Numbered from the stretch's first letter, positions 35,326-44,181 are shown. The stretch is 64,000 nt of DNA from an uncultured Faecalibacterium sp. (GCA_934513205.1 CAKSWU010000005.1:1-64000); one strand, 5' to 3'. A program made the numbers and translations. Notes: generated by a model from the letters alone, not told the origin.

Positions 35326-36243
35326 TCAGATCAGCTTTGCTCCGGCATGGGGCAGACTGTCCGCACCAAGGCTTTGCAGCTTTTGCGGCAGGGCAGCAAG
35401 GTCGCCGCCGGTATAGTACCACCCGGCAGCCAGCATCGCCAGCACCAGCACTGCCGCCGCCAGCACCACCTTCCGCAGTCGGTGCCGCGATGGTCTGCGG
35501 CAGCCGGGGGCCTCTGTTCCGGGCAGGGAGTGCGGGGTCAGTGCCTCGGGCGGGATGCTTTTGCCGTACTTCTGCCAGCAGGTCCCCGCAGCCTGCCCAA
35601 GCCCAAGCACCGCCCGGCGCAGCATGTCCAGCAGCCAGAGCGCCGGTGCGTCCCCGTTGTTCACAGTGCGCACCCAGCAGCCCTTGCGGCTGCCCACCAG
35701 CAGCACCGTATCCTCTGCCCGTTCCAGACAGCCCACTGCAAATTCGGTCCCCACCAGCTGCCGCGCCGCGTGTACCCGGGCCAGTTCCACCGCAGCGGCT
35801 CCGCCCTTCACCCGGCGGATGCGGGTGTCCAGCTTTGCCCGCACCGCTTCGTCTGCGTAGCTCATGGCCCCGAAATCAAACACTTTCTCTGCCGCAGGCA
35901 CCGTTTCCAGCCGGGTTTCCAGCAGAGCACCGGCGGCAGCATTGCTGCACACCAGAAGCCTGCGCCGGTGTTCCAGTGCCTGCACCACAGCGGCGGCAAG
36001 GGTGGTCTCGCCTTCCCCGTACAGTTCCGCCGGGAACCGGTGCCGCAGGGTCTTTTGCGCCCTTTCCAGTGCCTGCGGGCTGTCTGCCCGCAGCGCCAGA
36101 AGGGTCTCTGCGCCCCGGCTGCGGCACTGCGCTGTCGTGTCCGGCAGCTGCTGCACCGCCCGCTGCACAGCAGCGTCCTGTGCGCCAAACAGCCGCAGCA
36201 CGCACGCCGCTCGCTCTTTTTCTTCGTGTATCAACCGCTTCAC
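35326..36243 (-). CDS. Degenerate CinA paralogue with C-terminal membrane segment
   Basis: 305 residues (GTG start at 36243; a TTG three codons on has better ribosome-site spacing). Residues about 14-210 align by eye with the middle and C-terminal parts of CinA encoded just upstream: LRLFGAQDAAVQRAVQQLPD with LRVLGGESDLEYRVRPLLEN, LRADSPQALERAQ with ARAETDAEAKKMC, and KVFDFGAMSYADEAV with EVFGFGFVTYWEQAK. The N-terminal molybdopterin-binding-like domain is absent. The SCTGG motif of the nicotinamide-nucleotide deamidase is replaced by SNAAAG (100-105). A hydrophobic span (about 259-276) is added. It is likely non-catalytic. It is 22 bases downstream of cinA, clearly in its operon. Confidence 0.72.
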   Translation of the reverse strand: MKRLIHEEKERAACVLRLFGAQDAAVQRAVQQLPDTTAQCRSRGAETLLALRADSPQALERAQKTLRHRFPAELYGEGETTLAAAVVQALEHRRRLLVCSNAAAGALLETRLETVPAAEKVFDFGAMSYADEAVRAKLDTRIRRVKGGAAAVELARVHAARQLVGTEFAVGCLERAEDTVLLVGSRKGCWVRTVNNGDAPALWLLDMLRRAVLGLGQAAGTCWQKYGKSIPPEALTPHSLPGTEAPGCRRPSRHRLRKVVLAAAVLVLAMLAAGWYYTGGDLAALPQKLQSLGADSLPHAGAKLI

Positions 36244-36265
36244 CCCCGCGGCCCGGAGCCGCAGC

Positions 36266-37588
36266 TTATTCCGCTCTGAGGAAGAAGTCGTCCAATGCCG
36301 TCAGGGCCGCTGCATCGTGCTGTGCGCTCTTTGCCAGCGCCTTTGTGCCCGCAAGGACCTTGTCCTCTGCCAGACGCAGCGCCATTTCCAGCGCTGCCTG
36401 CGCTGCCCTTGCCCGCACCAGCGCACGGCCCGGGCGGGAGACGTACAGCTTTTTGACATACACCGTCCCGCCCCGGGCTGCGCCCAGATACACCGTGCCC
36501 ACAGGCCGCACCGCGTCGCCGCCGCTGGGGCCTGCCAGCCCGGTGACGCTGACAGCGATGTCTGCACCTGCCGCTTCGGCAGCGCCCAGCGCCATCTGTG
36601 CCGCCACAGGGGCTGACACTACGTTGTGTCTGGCGATGACGGCCGGGTCCACGCCCACCATCTTTGTCTTGGCCTGCTCCCAGTAGGTGACAAAGCCAAA
36701 GCCGAACACCTCGCTGGAACCAGACACCGCAGTCAGCCGCTGGGCGATGAGGCCGCCTGTGCAGCTCTCTGCCGTGGCAATGGTCAGCCCCTTTTTCTTC
36801 AGCGTATGGACGACCGTCTCTTCCAGACCGGTCACATCCTCATCATACACGGCATCCCCCAGCAGATCATAGAACTTTGTGGCGTAAGCGCGGCACATTT
36901 TTTTCGCTTCGGCATCGGTCTCGGCCCGGGCGGTGATGCGGATCTCGCATTCGCCGGTCTTGCAGTAGATGGCTGCGGTGGGGTTTTGGTTTTCCAGCAG
37001 CGGGCGCACCCGGTATTCCAGATCGCTCTCGCCCCCAAGCACCCGCAGCGTCAGGCTGTGCAGGGTGCAGTTCTGCCGCGCCAGCAGCAGCGGGCAGACC
37101 TGCTCGCACCACATGGCCTTCATCTCGTGGGGCACGCCGGGCATCAGCACCGCGCAGTGACCGTCCTGCTCAAACCACGCCCCGGGTGCGGTGCCGTGGT
37201 CGTTGACGATCTTGTGCCCACGCACCGGCACCATGGCCTGCTTGCGGTTGTTTGGGGTGGTCTCGCGCCCGGTGCGGGCAAAGAAATCCACGATCTTCTG
37301 CCATTCTTCCGGGTCAAAGGTCAGGCTGTCTCCAAAGCAGGCGGCAACCGTCTCTTTGGTCAGGTCGTCCGCCGTGGGGCCCAGCCCGCCGGTAAACACC
37401 AGCAGGTCACACCGCTGTTTGGCCTCGTTGACAAAGTCCGCCAGACGCCCATGGTTGTCGCCAATGGTGCTTTCCCGCTGGACCGTGATGCCCAGTGCCG
37501 CCAGCTCCTGACTGAGGTACTGGGCGTTGGTGTTCAGGATATTGCCCAGCAGCAGCTCGGTGCCAACGCTGATGATCTCTGCAGTCAT
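36266..37588 (-). CDS. cinA: CinA: nicotinamide-nucleotide amidase / competence-damage-inducible protein
   Basis: 440 residues from the ATG at 37588 (GAGGGG site). A GTG at 37597 overlapping the thiI stop is an alternative. N-terminal COG1058 domain (AEIISVGTELLLGNILNTNAQYL, GGLGPTADDLTKE), a KH-type middle, and the C-terminal deamidase with ATAESCTGGLIAQRLT and VSVTGLAGPSGGDAVRPVGTVY. It recycles NMN to nicotinate mononucleotide and hydrolyses ADP-ribose. It lies downstream of thiI and upstream of its degenerate paralogue. Confidence 0.95.
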   Translation of the reverse strand: MTAEIISVGTELLLGNILNTNAQYLSQELAALGITVQRESTIGDNHGRLADFVNEAKQRCDLLVFTGGLGPTADDLTKETVAACFGDSLTFDPEEWQKIVDFFARTGRETTPNNRKQAMVPVRGHKIVNDHGTAPGAWFEQDGHCAVLMPGVPHEMKAMWCEQVCPLLLARQNCTLHSLTLRVLGGESDLEYRVRPLLENQNPTAAIYCKTGECEIRITARAETDAEAKKMCRAYATKFYDLLGDAVYDEDVTGLEETVVHTLKKKGLTIATAESCTGGLIAQRLTAVSGSSEVFGFGFVTYWEQAKTKMVGVDPAVIARHNVVSAPVAAQMALGAAEAAGADIAVSVTGLAGPSGGDAVRPVGTVYLGAARGGTVYVKKLYVSRPGRALVRARAAQAALEMALRLAEDKVLAGTKALAKSAQHDAAALTALDDFFLRAE

Positions 37589-37593
37589 GGCTT

Positions 37594-38793
37594 TCACCCC
37601 TCAAATTCGACCTGATCGGTAATGCGGATGCGGATGCGCTCGGCGTTCTCTGCCGCTTCGGCTTCCAGCGCGGCAAGGCCGGGCATGGCAGCCTCAGCTT
37701 CCAGAATCTCGGCAAGCTCCGGTCGGATCTTCGGGTGGGGCGGGGTGAAGATGGTGCAGCAGTCCTCATAGGGCAGGATGCTGGTCTCAAAGGTATTGAT
37801 GTGACGGGCCGTTTCCACGATCTCGGTCTTGTCCATGCCAATGAGCGGACGCAGGATCGGCAGGTCCTGCGCAGCATCGGTGCACTGCAGGGCCTTGACC
37901 GTCTGGCTTGCCACCTGTGCCAGACTTTCGCCGGTGATCAGCGCCTCGCAGCCCTGTTTTTTGGCAATGACGTTGGCAATGCGCATCATGCTGCGGCGCA
38001 TCAGCACTGTGAACAGCACATCCGGGGCGTTGTCGCGGATGTACTCCTGCGGGGTGGTATAGGGCACCACGAACAGGTTGGAGCTGCCGGTGTAGATGCT
38101 GGTAAGCTGAGCCAGTGCCTTCACCTTCAGCTTTGCACGCTCCGAAGTGTACGGAGGAGACGCAAAGTGGATGTGGTCCAGCGCCAGACCGCGCTTTGCC
38201 ATACGATATGCCGCCACCGGGCTGTCGATGCCGCCGGAGAGCATGTTCAGGGCGCGGCCGCTGGTGCCCACGGGCAGACCGCCCTCACCGGGTATCTTGG
38301 GGCCATGGATGTATGCGCCGTAATCGCGGATCTCTACGATGACCTTGAATTGCGGGTTCCGCACATCCACCTTCAGGTAGTTGTGCTTACCCAGCAGGTA
38401 AGCGCCCAGCTCCCGCATCAGTTCCGGACTGGTCATGGGGAAGGTCTTGTCCGAGCGGCGCGCCTCCACCTTGAAGGTGCGGATGCCGTGCAGACTGTCG
38501 CCCAGATAGTCTTCGGCGGTCTGGCAGATGGTGTCAAAGTCCTTGTCGCACACCACGGCGCGGCTGAGCGCAGCAAGGCCAAACACCTTGCTCACCCGGT
38601 CAAAGGCAAGGTCCATGTCCACGTCCTCTTCCTCGGGTTCCATATAGAAGGTGGACTGAGTGCAGTAGACCTTGAACTTGCCCACGGTCTTGAGCCGGTA
38701 GCGCAGGATCTTCATCATTGCCGACTCGAACTGGTTGCGGTTGAGGCCTTTCAGGGACATCTCGCCCTGATAGCCCAGAATGATCTCATGCAT
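37594..38793 (-). CDS. thiI: tRNA 4-thiouridine synthetase ThiI
   Basis: 399 residues: N-terminal ferredoxin-like and THUMP domains, then the PP-loop ATPase domain with LSGGIDSPVAAYRMAKRG. No C-terminal rhodanese domain, the usual form outside enterobacteria, so sulfur is probably handed over directly by the cysteine desulfurase encoded 17 bases upstream. It makes s4U8 in tRNA and can serve thiamine synthesis. The C-terminus EFEG ends six bases before the cinA ATG. Confidence 0.96.
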   Translation of the reverse strand: MHEIILGYQGEMSLKGLNRNQFESAMMKILRYRLKTVGKFKVYCTQSTFYMEPEEEDVDMDLAFDRVSKVFGLAALSRAVVCDKDFDTICQTAEDYLGDSLHGIRTFKVEARRSDKTFPMTSPELMRELGAYLLGKHNYLKVDVRNPQFKVIVEIRDYGAYIHGPKIPGEGGLPVGTSGRALNMLSGGIDSPVAAYRMAKRGLALDHIHFASPPYTSERAKLKVKALAQLTSIYTGSSNLFVVPYTTPQEYIRDNAPDVLFTVLMRRSMMRIANVIAKKQGCEALITGESLAQVASQTVKALQCTDAAQDLPILRPLIGMDKTEIVETARHINTFETSILPYEDCCTIFTPPHPKIRPELAEILEAEAAMPGLAALEAEAAENAERIRIRITDQVEFEG

Positions 38794-38810
38794 AAATGTT
38801 GTACTCCTGA

Positions 38811-39962
38811 TTATTTCTTGATTCTCTGCAAATGCTTCATGCCATCTTCAAAGCGGTTCAAAAAGGCATCCACATCCTCCGGGGTGTTGTCACCGCAGAA
38901 GGACACCCGGATGGCGGTGTCGATGGCAAGCGGGTCGCGGCCCATAGCTGCCAGCGTGTGGCTGGGCTGACCGCGCCCGCAGGCACTGGCAGAGGAAACA
39001 TAGATCTGCTCTTCTGCCAGAAAAGCCAGCATAGTCTCGCTCTTGATGCACATCTCGCTGAAGTTCAGCACCTCGGGCACAGCGTTCTCCGGGCTGTTGA
39101 TGACCACCTCCGGGAAGGCTTTCAGTCCCTCTCGCAGGCGCCGGTTCAGCGTCCGCATGGCGGTGTCCCGGCTCTTCATGGTCTTTGCCAGACGGGTGGC
39201 GGCTGCCGCCAGACCCACAGCGTAGGGCAGATTCTCGGTGCCGGGGCGCAGGCCACGCTCCTGTTCGCCGCCCAGATAAGGCGGCTGGAACGCCTGCACC
39301 AGATGGCCGGAAAGATACAGCGCGCCAATCCCCTTGGGGGCGTGGATCTTGTGACCGCTCACCGACAGGGTATCAATGTTGTCCAGCTTGATGGGCACGC
39401 GCATCCACGCCTGCACCGCGTCTACATGGACGATGGTGCGGCTGTTGCGGCGCTTGACCTCGGCAGCAAGGCGTTCCACATCGTTGCGGCTGCCCACCTC
39501 GTTGTTCACCATCATGCAGGCCACAAGGATGGTATTTTTGTCCACATGGTCCAGCATGGCGTCAATATCCATCGTGCCGTCCGGGCGGGGTGCCACCACC
39601 GTGACGTTATAACCGCGCTTTGCCAGATCTTCCAGCGGACGCTGGACGCTGGGGTGCTCAAAACCGGACACCACGATGTTTTTGCCAAAGCTGCGGGTGC
39701 GCACCGCTCCCAGCAGCGCCAGATTGTTGCTTTCGCTGCCGCAGGAGGTAAAGTACAGCTCCCGGCTCTTACAGCCCAGCGTGCGCGCCACGGCGGCGCG
39801 GGCAGCGTTCAGCGCTTCTTCGCTGCGGGCACCGGGACCGTACAGGCTGGACGGATTTGCCCAGTGCTCCCGCATGGCCTTGTCGATGACATCCGCCACC
39901 TCCGGGGCCACCATAGTGGTGGCGGCGTTGTCCAGATAATGCAATTCAGGGTTTTGCAGCAT
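38811..39962 (-). CDS. Cysteine desulfurase (NifS/IscS family)
   Basis: 383 residues, class V aminotransferase fold with PLP. LDNAATTMV start, the PLP lysine in SVSGHKIHAPKGIGALYL, and the catalytic-Cys loop SSASACGRGQPSH. It frees sulfur from cysteine as persulfide. The pairing with thiI in one unit points to tRNA thiolation as its main role, as for the NifZ-ThiI pair in Bacillus. It starts the operon that runs through thiI, cinA and the cinA paralogue. Confidence 0.95.
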   Translation of the reverse strand: MLQNPELHYLDNAATTMVAPEVADVIDKAMREHWANPSSLYGPGARSEEALNAARAAVARTLGCKSRELYFTSCGSESNNLALLGAVRTRSFGKNIVVSGFEHPSVQRPLEDLAKRGYNVTVVAPRPDGTMDIDAMLDHVDKNTILVACMMVNNEVGSRNDVERLAAEVKRRNSRTIVHVDAVQAWMRVPIKLDNIDTLSVSGHKIHAPKGIGALYLSGHLVQAFQPPYLGGEQERGLRPGTENLPYAVGLAAAATRLAKTMKSRDTAMRTLNRRLREGLKAFPEVVINSPENAVPEVLNFSEMCIKSETMLAFLAEEQIYVSSASACGRGQPSHTLAAMGRDPLAIDTAIRVSFCGDNTPEDVDAFLNRFEDGMKHLQRIKK

Positions 39963-40004
39963 AAAAGGGATTCCTGCTTTCTGTTTTCATAATAATCCAT
40001 GATA

Positions 40005-40033
40005 AGTATAGCACAAACCCTGCCGCAACGCAA
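40005..40033 (-). promoter_or_regulatory. Promoter of the cysteine desulfurase-thiI-cinA operon
   Basis: Minus-strand TTGCGT, 17-base spacer, TATACT, about 42 bases before the start codon. Confidence 0.65.
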
Positions 40034-40054
40034 AATATTTGGTGCTGTTTTTCC

Positions 40055-40084
40055 TTGACAAACACCCTGCAGATGTGCTATCTT
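40055..40084 (+). promoter_or_regulatory. Promoter of the ZTP riboswitch-fhs unit
   Basis: Perfect TTGACA, 18-base spacer, TATCTT, just before the aptamer. Confidence 0.6.
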
Positions 40085-40101
40085 TACAGCAGAAGGACTT
40101 T

Positions 40102-40173
40102 GTACCCGCTGACGGAACGTTGTGGAGCACCACAGTGCGGATACAGAACAAGTCAACGCCGACCGTCTGGGCA
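40102..40173 (+). promoter_or_regulatory. ZTP (pfl motif) riboswitch
   Basis: P1: GTACCCGC (40102-40109) pairs with GCGGATAC (40137-40144) with one mismatch. Inside is a GTGG/CCAC hairpin and the GCTGACGGAA internal loop. The 3' element CCGTCTGGGCA (40163-40173) matches the conserved CCGCCUGGGC pseudoknot block of ZTP aptamers. An intrinsic terminator follows at once and then fhs, a classic ZTP-regulated folate gene. Sensing ZTP (AICAR triphosphate) signals low 10-formyl-THF and would turn fhs on. Confidence 0.83.
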
Positions 40174-40209
40174 GCCTTGCGCGACCACTGCGCAAAGCTG
40201 TCCTTTTTT
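40173..40209 (+). terminator. Riboswitch-controlled terminator before fhs
   Basis: TTGCGC pairs with GCGCAA, extended by AGC/GCT with a bulge, followed by TTTTTT (40204-40209). It directly abuts the aptamer's CUGGGC block, so ligand binding can compete with it. Confidence 0.82.
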
Positions 40210-40229
40210 GCTATCAAGGAGGATGTCTG

Positions 40230-41891
40230 ATGAAAACCGATATCGAGATCGCGCAGGAAGCCAAAATGAGACCCATCACCGAGATCGCCGCTTCTCTCGG
40301 CCTTTCTGAGGAGAGCGTGATCCCCTACGGCCGCTACAAGGCCAAGATCGACCACCGCCTGATCCACAACGCTAAAAAGCAGGGCAAGCTGATCCTTGTC
40401 ACTGCCATCAGCCCCACCCCCGCCGGTGAGGGCAAGACCACCACCAGCGTGGGCCTTGCCGATGCCATGAACGCTCTGGGCAAAAAGACCATGCTCTGCC
40501 TGCGTGAGCCCAGCCTTGGCCCCGTGTTCGGCATCAAGGGCGGCGCTGCCGGCGGCGGCTACGCACAGGTGGTGCCCATGGAGGACATCAACCTGCACTT
40601 TACCGGCGATCTGCACGCCATTGGCACCGCCAACAACCTGCTGGCTGCCATGATCGACAACAGCATCCAGCAGGGCAACCCGCTGAACATCGACCCCCGC
40701 CGCATCACCTGGAAGCGCTGCATGGACATGAACGACCGGCAGCTGCGGTTCATCGTGGACGGTCTGGGCGGCAAGGTGAACGGCACCCCCCGCGAGGACG
40801 GCTTTGACATCACCGTTGCCAGCGAGGTCATGGCGATCTTCTGTCTTGCCACCAGCATCTCCGACCTGAAGGAGCGGCTGTCCCGCATCGTGTGTGCCTA
40901 CACCTATGATGGCAAGCCGGTGACCGCCGGTGAGATCGGCGCAGCCGGTGCCATGACCGCCCTGTTGAAGGATGCCCTTGACCCGAACCTTGTGCAGACG
41001 CTGGAAAACAACCCCGCCATCATCCACGGCGGTCCCTTTGCCAACATTGCCCACGGCTGCAACAGTGTGCTGGCTACCAAGCTCAGCCTCTCGCTGGCAG
41101 ACTATACCATCACCGAGGCAGGCTTCGGCGCAGATCTGGGCGCGGAGAAGTTCCTTGATATCAAGTGCCGCTACGCCGGTATTGCCCCCTCTGCCTGCGT
41201 GCTGGTGGCTACCGTGCGCGCCCTCAAGAGCCATGGCGGTGTAGCCAAAGCAGACCTGAACCAGCCCAACCTCGAGGCTGTCAAGGCCGGTGCCTCCAAC
41301 CTGATCCGCCACATCGACAACCTGAAGAACGGCTTTGGTCTGCCGGTGGTGGTGGCTATCAACGCCTTCCCCACCGACACCGCCGAGGAGCAGGCCTATG
41401 TAGAGCAGGTGTGCGCCGCGCAGGGCGTGCCCTGCGTGCTGAGCGAGGTGTTCGCCAAGGGCGGCGAGGGCGGCAAAGCTCTGGCTGAAAAGGTGCTGGA
41501 GATTCTGGAGGATCGTCCCATCCAGTACACCTACCCGCTGGAGATGCCCCTGAAGGACAAGATCAACGCCATTGCCACCAAGATCTACCGCGCCGACGGC
41601 GTGAATTACAGCGCCGCTGCCAGCAAGACCCTTGCCGAGCTGACCGAGATGGGCTACGGCAACCTGCCCGTGTGCATCGCCAAGACCCAGTACAGCTTCA
41701 GCGACAACGCCAAGCTGACCGGCGCGCCCACCGGCTTTACCATGGAGGTGCGCGAGGTGCGTCTGGCCGCCGGTGCAGGCTTTGTGGTGGTGATCTGCGG
41801 CAACATCATGACTATGCCCGGCCTGCCCAAAAAGCCCGCTGCCGTGAACATCGACGTGGATGCCGAGGGCAAGATCACCGGCCTGTTCTGA
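40230..41891 (+). CDS. fhs: Formate-tetrahydrofolate ligase
   Basis: 553 residues from the ATG at 40230 (AAGGAGG site). It makes 10-formyl-THF from formate, THF and ATP, feeding purine and fMet synthesis. Signatures: SPTPAGEGKTTTSVGL P-loop, FGIKGGAAGGGYAQVVPMEDINLHFTGD, the adenine and folate blocks, and the C-terminal GFVVVICGNIMTMPGLPKKPAA. Length is that of the standard enzyme. Expression is set by the ZTP riboswitch and terminator upstream. Confidence 0.98.
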   Translation: MKTDIEIAQEAKMRPITEIAASLGLSEESVIPYGRYKAKIDHRLIHNAKKQGKLILVTAISPTPAGEGKTTTSVGLADAMNALGKKTMLCLREPSLGPVFGIKGGAAGGGYAQVVPMEDINLHFTGDLHAIGTANNLLAAMIDNSIQQGNPLNIDPRRITWKRCMDMNDRQLRFIVDGLGGKVNGTPREDGFDITVASEVMAIFCLATSISDLKERLSRIVCAYTYDGKPVTAGEIGAAGAMTALLKDALDPNLVQTLENNPAIIHGGPFANIAHGCNSVLATKLSLSLADYTITEAGFGADLGAEKFLDIKCRYAGIAPSACVLVATVRALKSHGGVAKADLNQPNLEAVKAGASNLIRHIDNLKNGFGLPVVVAINAFPTDTAEEQAYVEQVCAAQGVPCVLSEVFAKGGEGGKALAEKVLEILEDRPIQYTYPLEMPLKDKINAIATKIYRADGVNYSAAASKTLAELTEMGYGNLPVCIAKTQYSFSDNAKLTGAPTGFTMEVREVRLAAGAGFVVVICGNIMTMPGLPKKPAAVNIDVDAEGKITGLF

Positions 41892-41913
41892 TAAAAACAG
41901 CCCGATAGAACAT

Positions 41914-41949
41914 AAAAGGCGCTGCCCGCAAGGACAGCGCCTTTTGTAT
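41914..41949. terminator. Bidirectional terminator
   Basis: AAAAGGCGCTG pairs with CAGCGCCTTTT. It lies between the convergent fhs and SGNH hydrolase genes. Confidence 0.88.
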
Positions 41950-41954
41950 GTTTT

Positions 41955-42854
41955 TTACTCCATGGTGTGGCTGCAAAGGTAGTCCACCCATGCCGTATAA
42001 CCGGCAGGTTTCAGATGGTAGCCGTCCGGCTGCGCGTACTCGGCTTTCAGGTCGCCGTTGTCGTCCGCCAGCGCTTCCCACAAATTGAGGAAGCAGCAGC
42101 CCTTTTCCATCGCAATGGCAGCCAGCTCATCGTTGATGCGGCACAGCCGCTCCCGGTTCAAGCCCTCGTATTTTTCTTTCTGGCACAGTTCAGGCCGTAC
42201 CGGGGTGATGGACTGCACATAAATTGCAGCCCCCGGCTGGGTCTGAGCCAGCATATCCAGCATCAGCCGGTAATAGGTCAGAAAACTGGTATAGTCCGTA
42301 TCCCGGCCCAGCACATTGGTGCCCATCAGCACATAAATAGCCCGGGGATGCTGGGCGGTCAGCGCATCCAGCGGCACCTCGGTGCCGCCATCGGCACGGC
42401 GGCAGGTGGCACCGTTGACGATGACGTTGGGCCCCACGCCCTTATAGGCGCAGAACATGGCGTTCTGCAGCCCCTCTTCGTAGAGCTGCATCCCCTGCGT
42501 CAGGCTGTCGCCCACAAAGGTGACATCGTTGAACCAGCTCCGGTCCACCGCTGTGCTTTGGGGCAGCGCTGCCATCCGGAAGTCCAGCGCGGTCCCGGAG
42601 CCATCGGTGCTGCTCTGGACGCTGACCTGCCGCATGGGGGTATAGGCAATGGTGTTCCATGTGTTGTCCTGCGTTACCGGCCGCAGGATGGCGTTCTGCG
42701 CCGTGTCGGAGGGACGCCGCTCCCGGTGCAGCCGCTTCCACAATAGGCCAATGGACCCCAGCAGGATGAGCAGCAGCAGACATCCCACCGTCATAAACCG
42801 TCTGCGCCAGCGTCGGTGCAGCACCCTGCGCCGGTATTCCTGATAATCTGCCAT
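41955..42854 (-). CDS. Membrane-anchored SGNH/GDSL-type hydrolase
   Basis: 299 residues from the ATG at 42854 (GAGGGAG site). Very basic start (RRRVLHRRWRRRF), one membrane span (about 20-40), then an SGNH domain outside the cell: FVGDSLTQGM (block I Ser), GVGPNVIVNGA (block II), LMGTNVLGRD (block III Asn) and DGYHLKPAGY (block V Asp/His). Likely an esterase acting on wall polymer or glycan acyl groups; substrate is unknown. It faces a small cytoplasmic-looking gene from a divergent promoter region. Confidence 0.88.
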   Translation of the reverse strand: MADYQEYRRRVLHRRWRRRFMTVGCLLLLILLGSIGLLWKRLHRERRPSDTAQNAILRPVTQDNTWNTIAYTPMRQVSVQSSTDGSGTALDFRMAALPQSTAVDRSWFNDVTFVGDSLTQGMQLYEEGLQNAMFCAYKGVGPNVIVNGATCRRADGGTEVPLDALTAQHPRAIYVLMGTNVLGRDTDYTSFLTYYRLMLDMLAQTQPGAAIYVQSITPVRPELCQKEKYEGLNRERLCRINDELAAIAMEKGCCFLNLWEALADDNGDLKAEYAQPDGYHLKPAGYTAWVDYLCSHTME

Positions 42855-42903
42855 GCCGTTCTCCCTCACTTTTTCTACCGGACTTTCGCTTGTCGGTATC
42901 TCC

Positions 42904-42933
42904 AGTATAACACAAACACCCCCGCTGTCACAA
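42904..42933 (-). promoter_or_regulatory. Promoter of the SGNH hydrolase gene
   Basis: Minus-strand TTGTGA, 18-base spacer, TATACT, about 50 bases before the ATG. Confidence 0.5.
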
Positions 42934-42961
42934 GTTCTTGTTGTACAAAACGCGCAAATAC

Positions 42962-42991
42962 TTGCATCCTTGGTTGCAAATGTGTTATACT
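42962..42991 (+). promoter_or_regulatory. Promoter of the 95-residue unknown gene
   Basis: TTGCAT, 18-base spacer, TATACT, 33 bases before the ATG. Confidence 0.55.
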
Positions 42992-43024
42992 GGGATGAAT
43001 CAATACGACAGGGAGGCTTTCGCA

Positions 43025-43312
43025 ATGGCATTTACTCCGAAACTGACTTACAAGGGCAAGCCCCTCGTCCGCAAGGACAACGAACTGTACTACGGGCGGA
43101 TGACCGACCCTTATGTGCTCTATCTGCAGATCCTGACCACCACCCCTGTGGGAAATGAAACGGTGGCAGATAAAGTCCAGCTGATGCTGCTGTCCACCGA
43201 CACCAGCAAGGCTCCTCAGGAGCGTGTGATGCGTCAGAGCACCAAACGTGGTCTGTACAATGCGCTGGACATCGGCAGCATCTGGCTGCAGGATGCCAAC
43301 GAGAATCGCTGA
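43025..43312 (+). CDS. Conserved-looking hypothetical protein, 95 residues
   Basis: A soluble protein starting MAFTPKLTYKGKPLVRKDNELYYG, with no signal, cysteine or membrane segment, and no family recognised. GGGAGG ribosome site, own promoter and a long terminator argue it is expressed. The basic/aromatic start and mixed alpha/beta composition give no functional hint. Confidence 0.78.
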   Translation: MAFTPKLTYKGKPLVRKDNELYYGRMTDPYVLYLQILTTTPVGNETVADKVQLMLLSTDTSKAPQERVMRQSTKRGLYNALDIGSIWLQDANENR

Positions 43313-43328
43313 TCCAATTTTAAAATGA

Positions 43329-43371
43329 ACAATGCCGGGCAGTCTGCGGACTGCCCGGCATTGTATTTTTA
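43329..43371 (+). terminator. Terminator of the 95-residue gene
   Basis: 16-bp perfect stem (ACAATGCCGGGCAGTC and complement), TGCG loop, then TATTTTT. After it, 43372-43512 shows no gene. Confidence 0.92.
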
Positions 43372-43512
43372 CAGGAATTTTGTTTTATGATCTGCAAATC
43401 TGCGGATTTTCCAGAATTGCCTTTTCACAGGCGGAGCCGCAGTGGAAAACAGCATCCGCAACAAGATCGCTATTTTCCGAGCCCCATTTTCACAAGAGAA
43501 AACGAGCGGCTT

Positions 43513-44091
43513 TTACTCTTCGGTCACCTCAAAATCCAGTGCTTTGCCGCAGTTGGGGCACTTGGGTGCGCCGTCCAGCAGCTCATCCTCTTCAAAGACA
43601 GTGGTGGTGCCGCACTCCGGGCAGGTCACTTCGTACTGGACCGGGCCATCCTCGGCAGCGTCCTCGCCCTCGTCCTCGCCCTCCAGTGCGACCTCAAAGG
43701 TCACACCGCAGTGGGTGCAGTTGGCTTCGCCTGCGTCCAGATCATCCTCACTGACATAGACGGTCTCGCCGCAGTTGGGGCAGGCCACCTCGTAGAACGG
43801 CTCGCTGGCAATGTCATCATCCGAGTCAGATTCTGCGTCCTCATCGTCCGCTTCGTCGTCCTCGTCCTCTTCCTCGTACAGATCGGCTTCCAGATCCTCC
43901 AGCTCATCGCTGAGGTCGTTGATCTGGTCGTAAGCGCGGGAAAGGTCCTCGTCCATGCCCTCGATGGCATCTGCCATCTCGCCCAGCAGAGCGCTCATAG
44001 CCTTGATGATTTTGCCCTCTTTGGTGGTCTCGTCAATGCCAAGGCCGTCCACCAGACCCTGCAGATAAGCTGCCTTTTTGTTCAGTTCCAT
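43513..44091 (-). CDS. Acidic zinc-ribbon protein (CD1247 N-terminal-like)
   Basis: 192 residues. The N-terminal ~65 residues are a helical domain (LQGLVDGLGIDETTKEGKIIKAMSALLGEMADAI) as in clostridial CD1247-type proteins. A highly acidic linker (about 70-95, mostly Asp/Glu) follows, then two zinc-ribbon halves: CPNC...CTHC and CPEC...CPNC. No enzymatic motif. It lies 90 bases downstream of efp on the same strand and is probably co-transcribed, so a translation or nucleic-acid-related role is a guess. Confidence 0.82.
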   Translation of the reverse strand: MELNKKAAYLQGLVDGLGIDETTKEGKIIKAMSALLGEMADAIEGMDEDLSRAYDQINDLSDELEDLEADLYEEEDEDDEADDEDAESDSDDDIASEPFYEVACPNCGETVYVSEDDLDAGEANCTHCGVTFEVALEGEDEGEDAAEDGPVQYEVTCPECGTTTVFEEDELLDGAPKCPNCGKALDFEVTEE

Positions 44092-44181
44092 ACAAATGCC
44101 CTCCTTGTTTTCTGAAAAAAGCGGGATTGTAAAAAACCGGGCAAACGGTTGCCCGCTGCCCGGTATGGCGTTAAAAGGAAA

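Noticed and set aside
40085..40229. THF riboswitch before fhs
   Set aside because: The pairing and the CUGGGC block fit the ZTP aptamer much better than any THF aptamer pattern.
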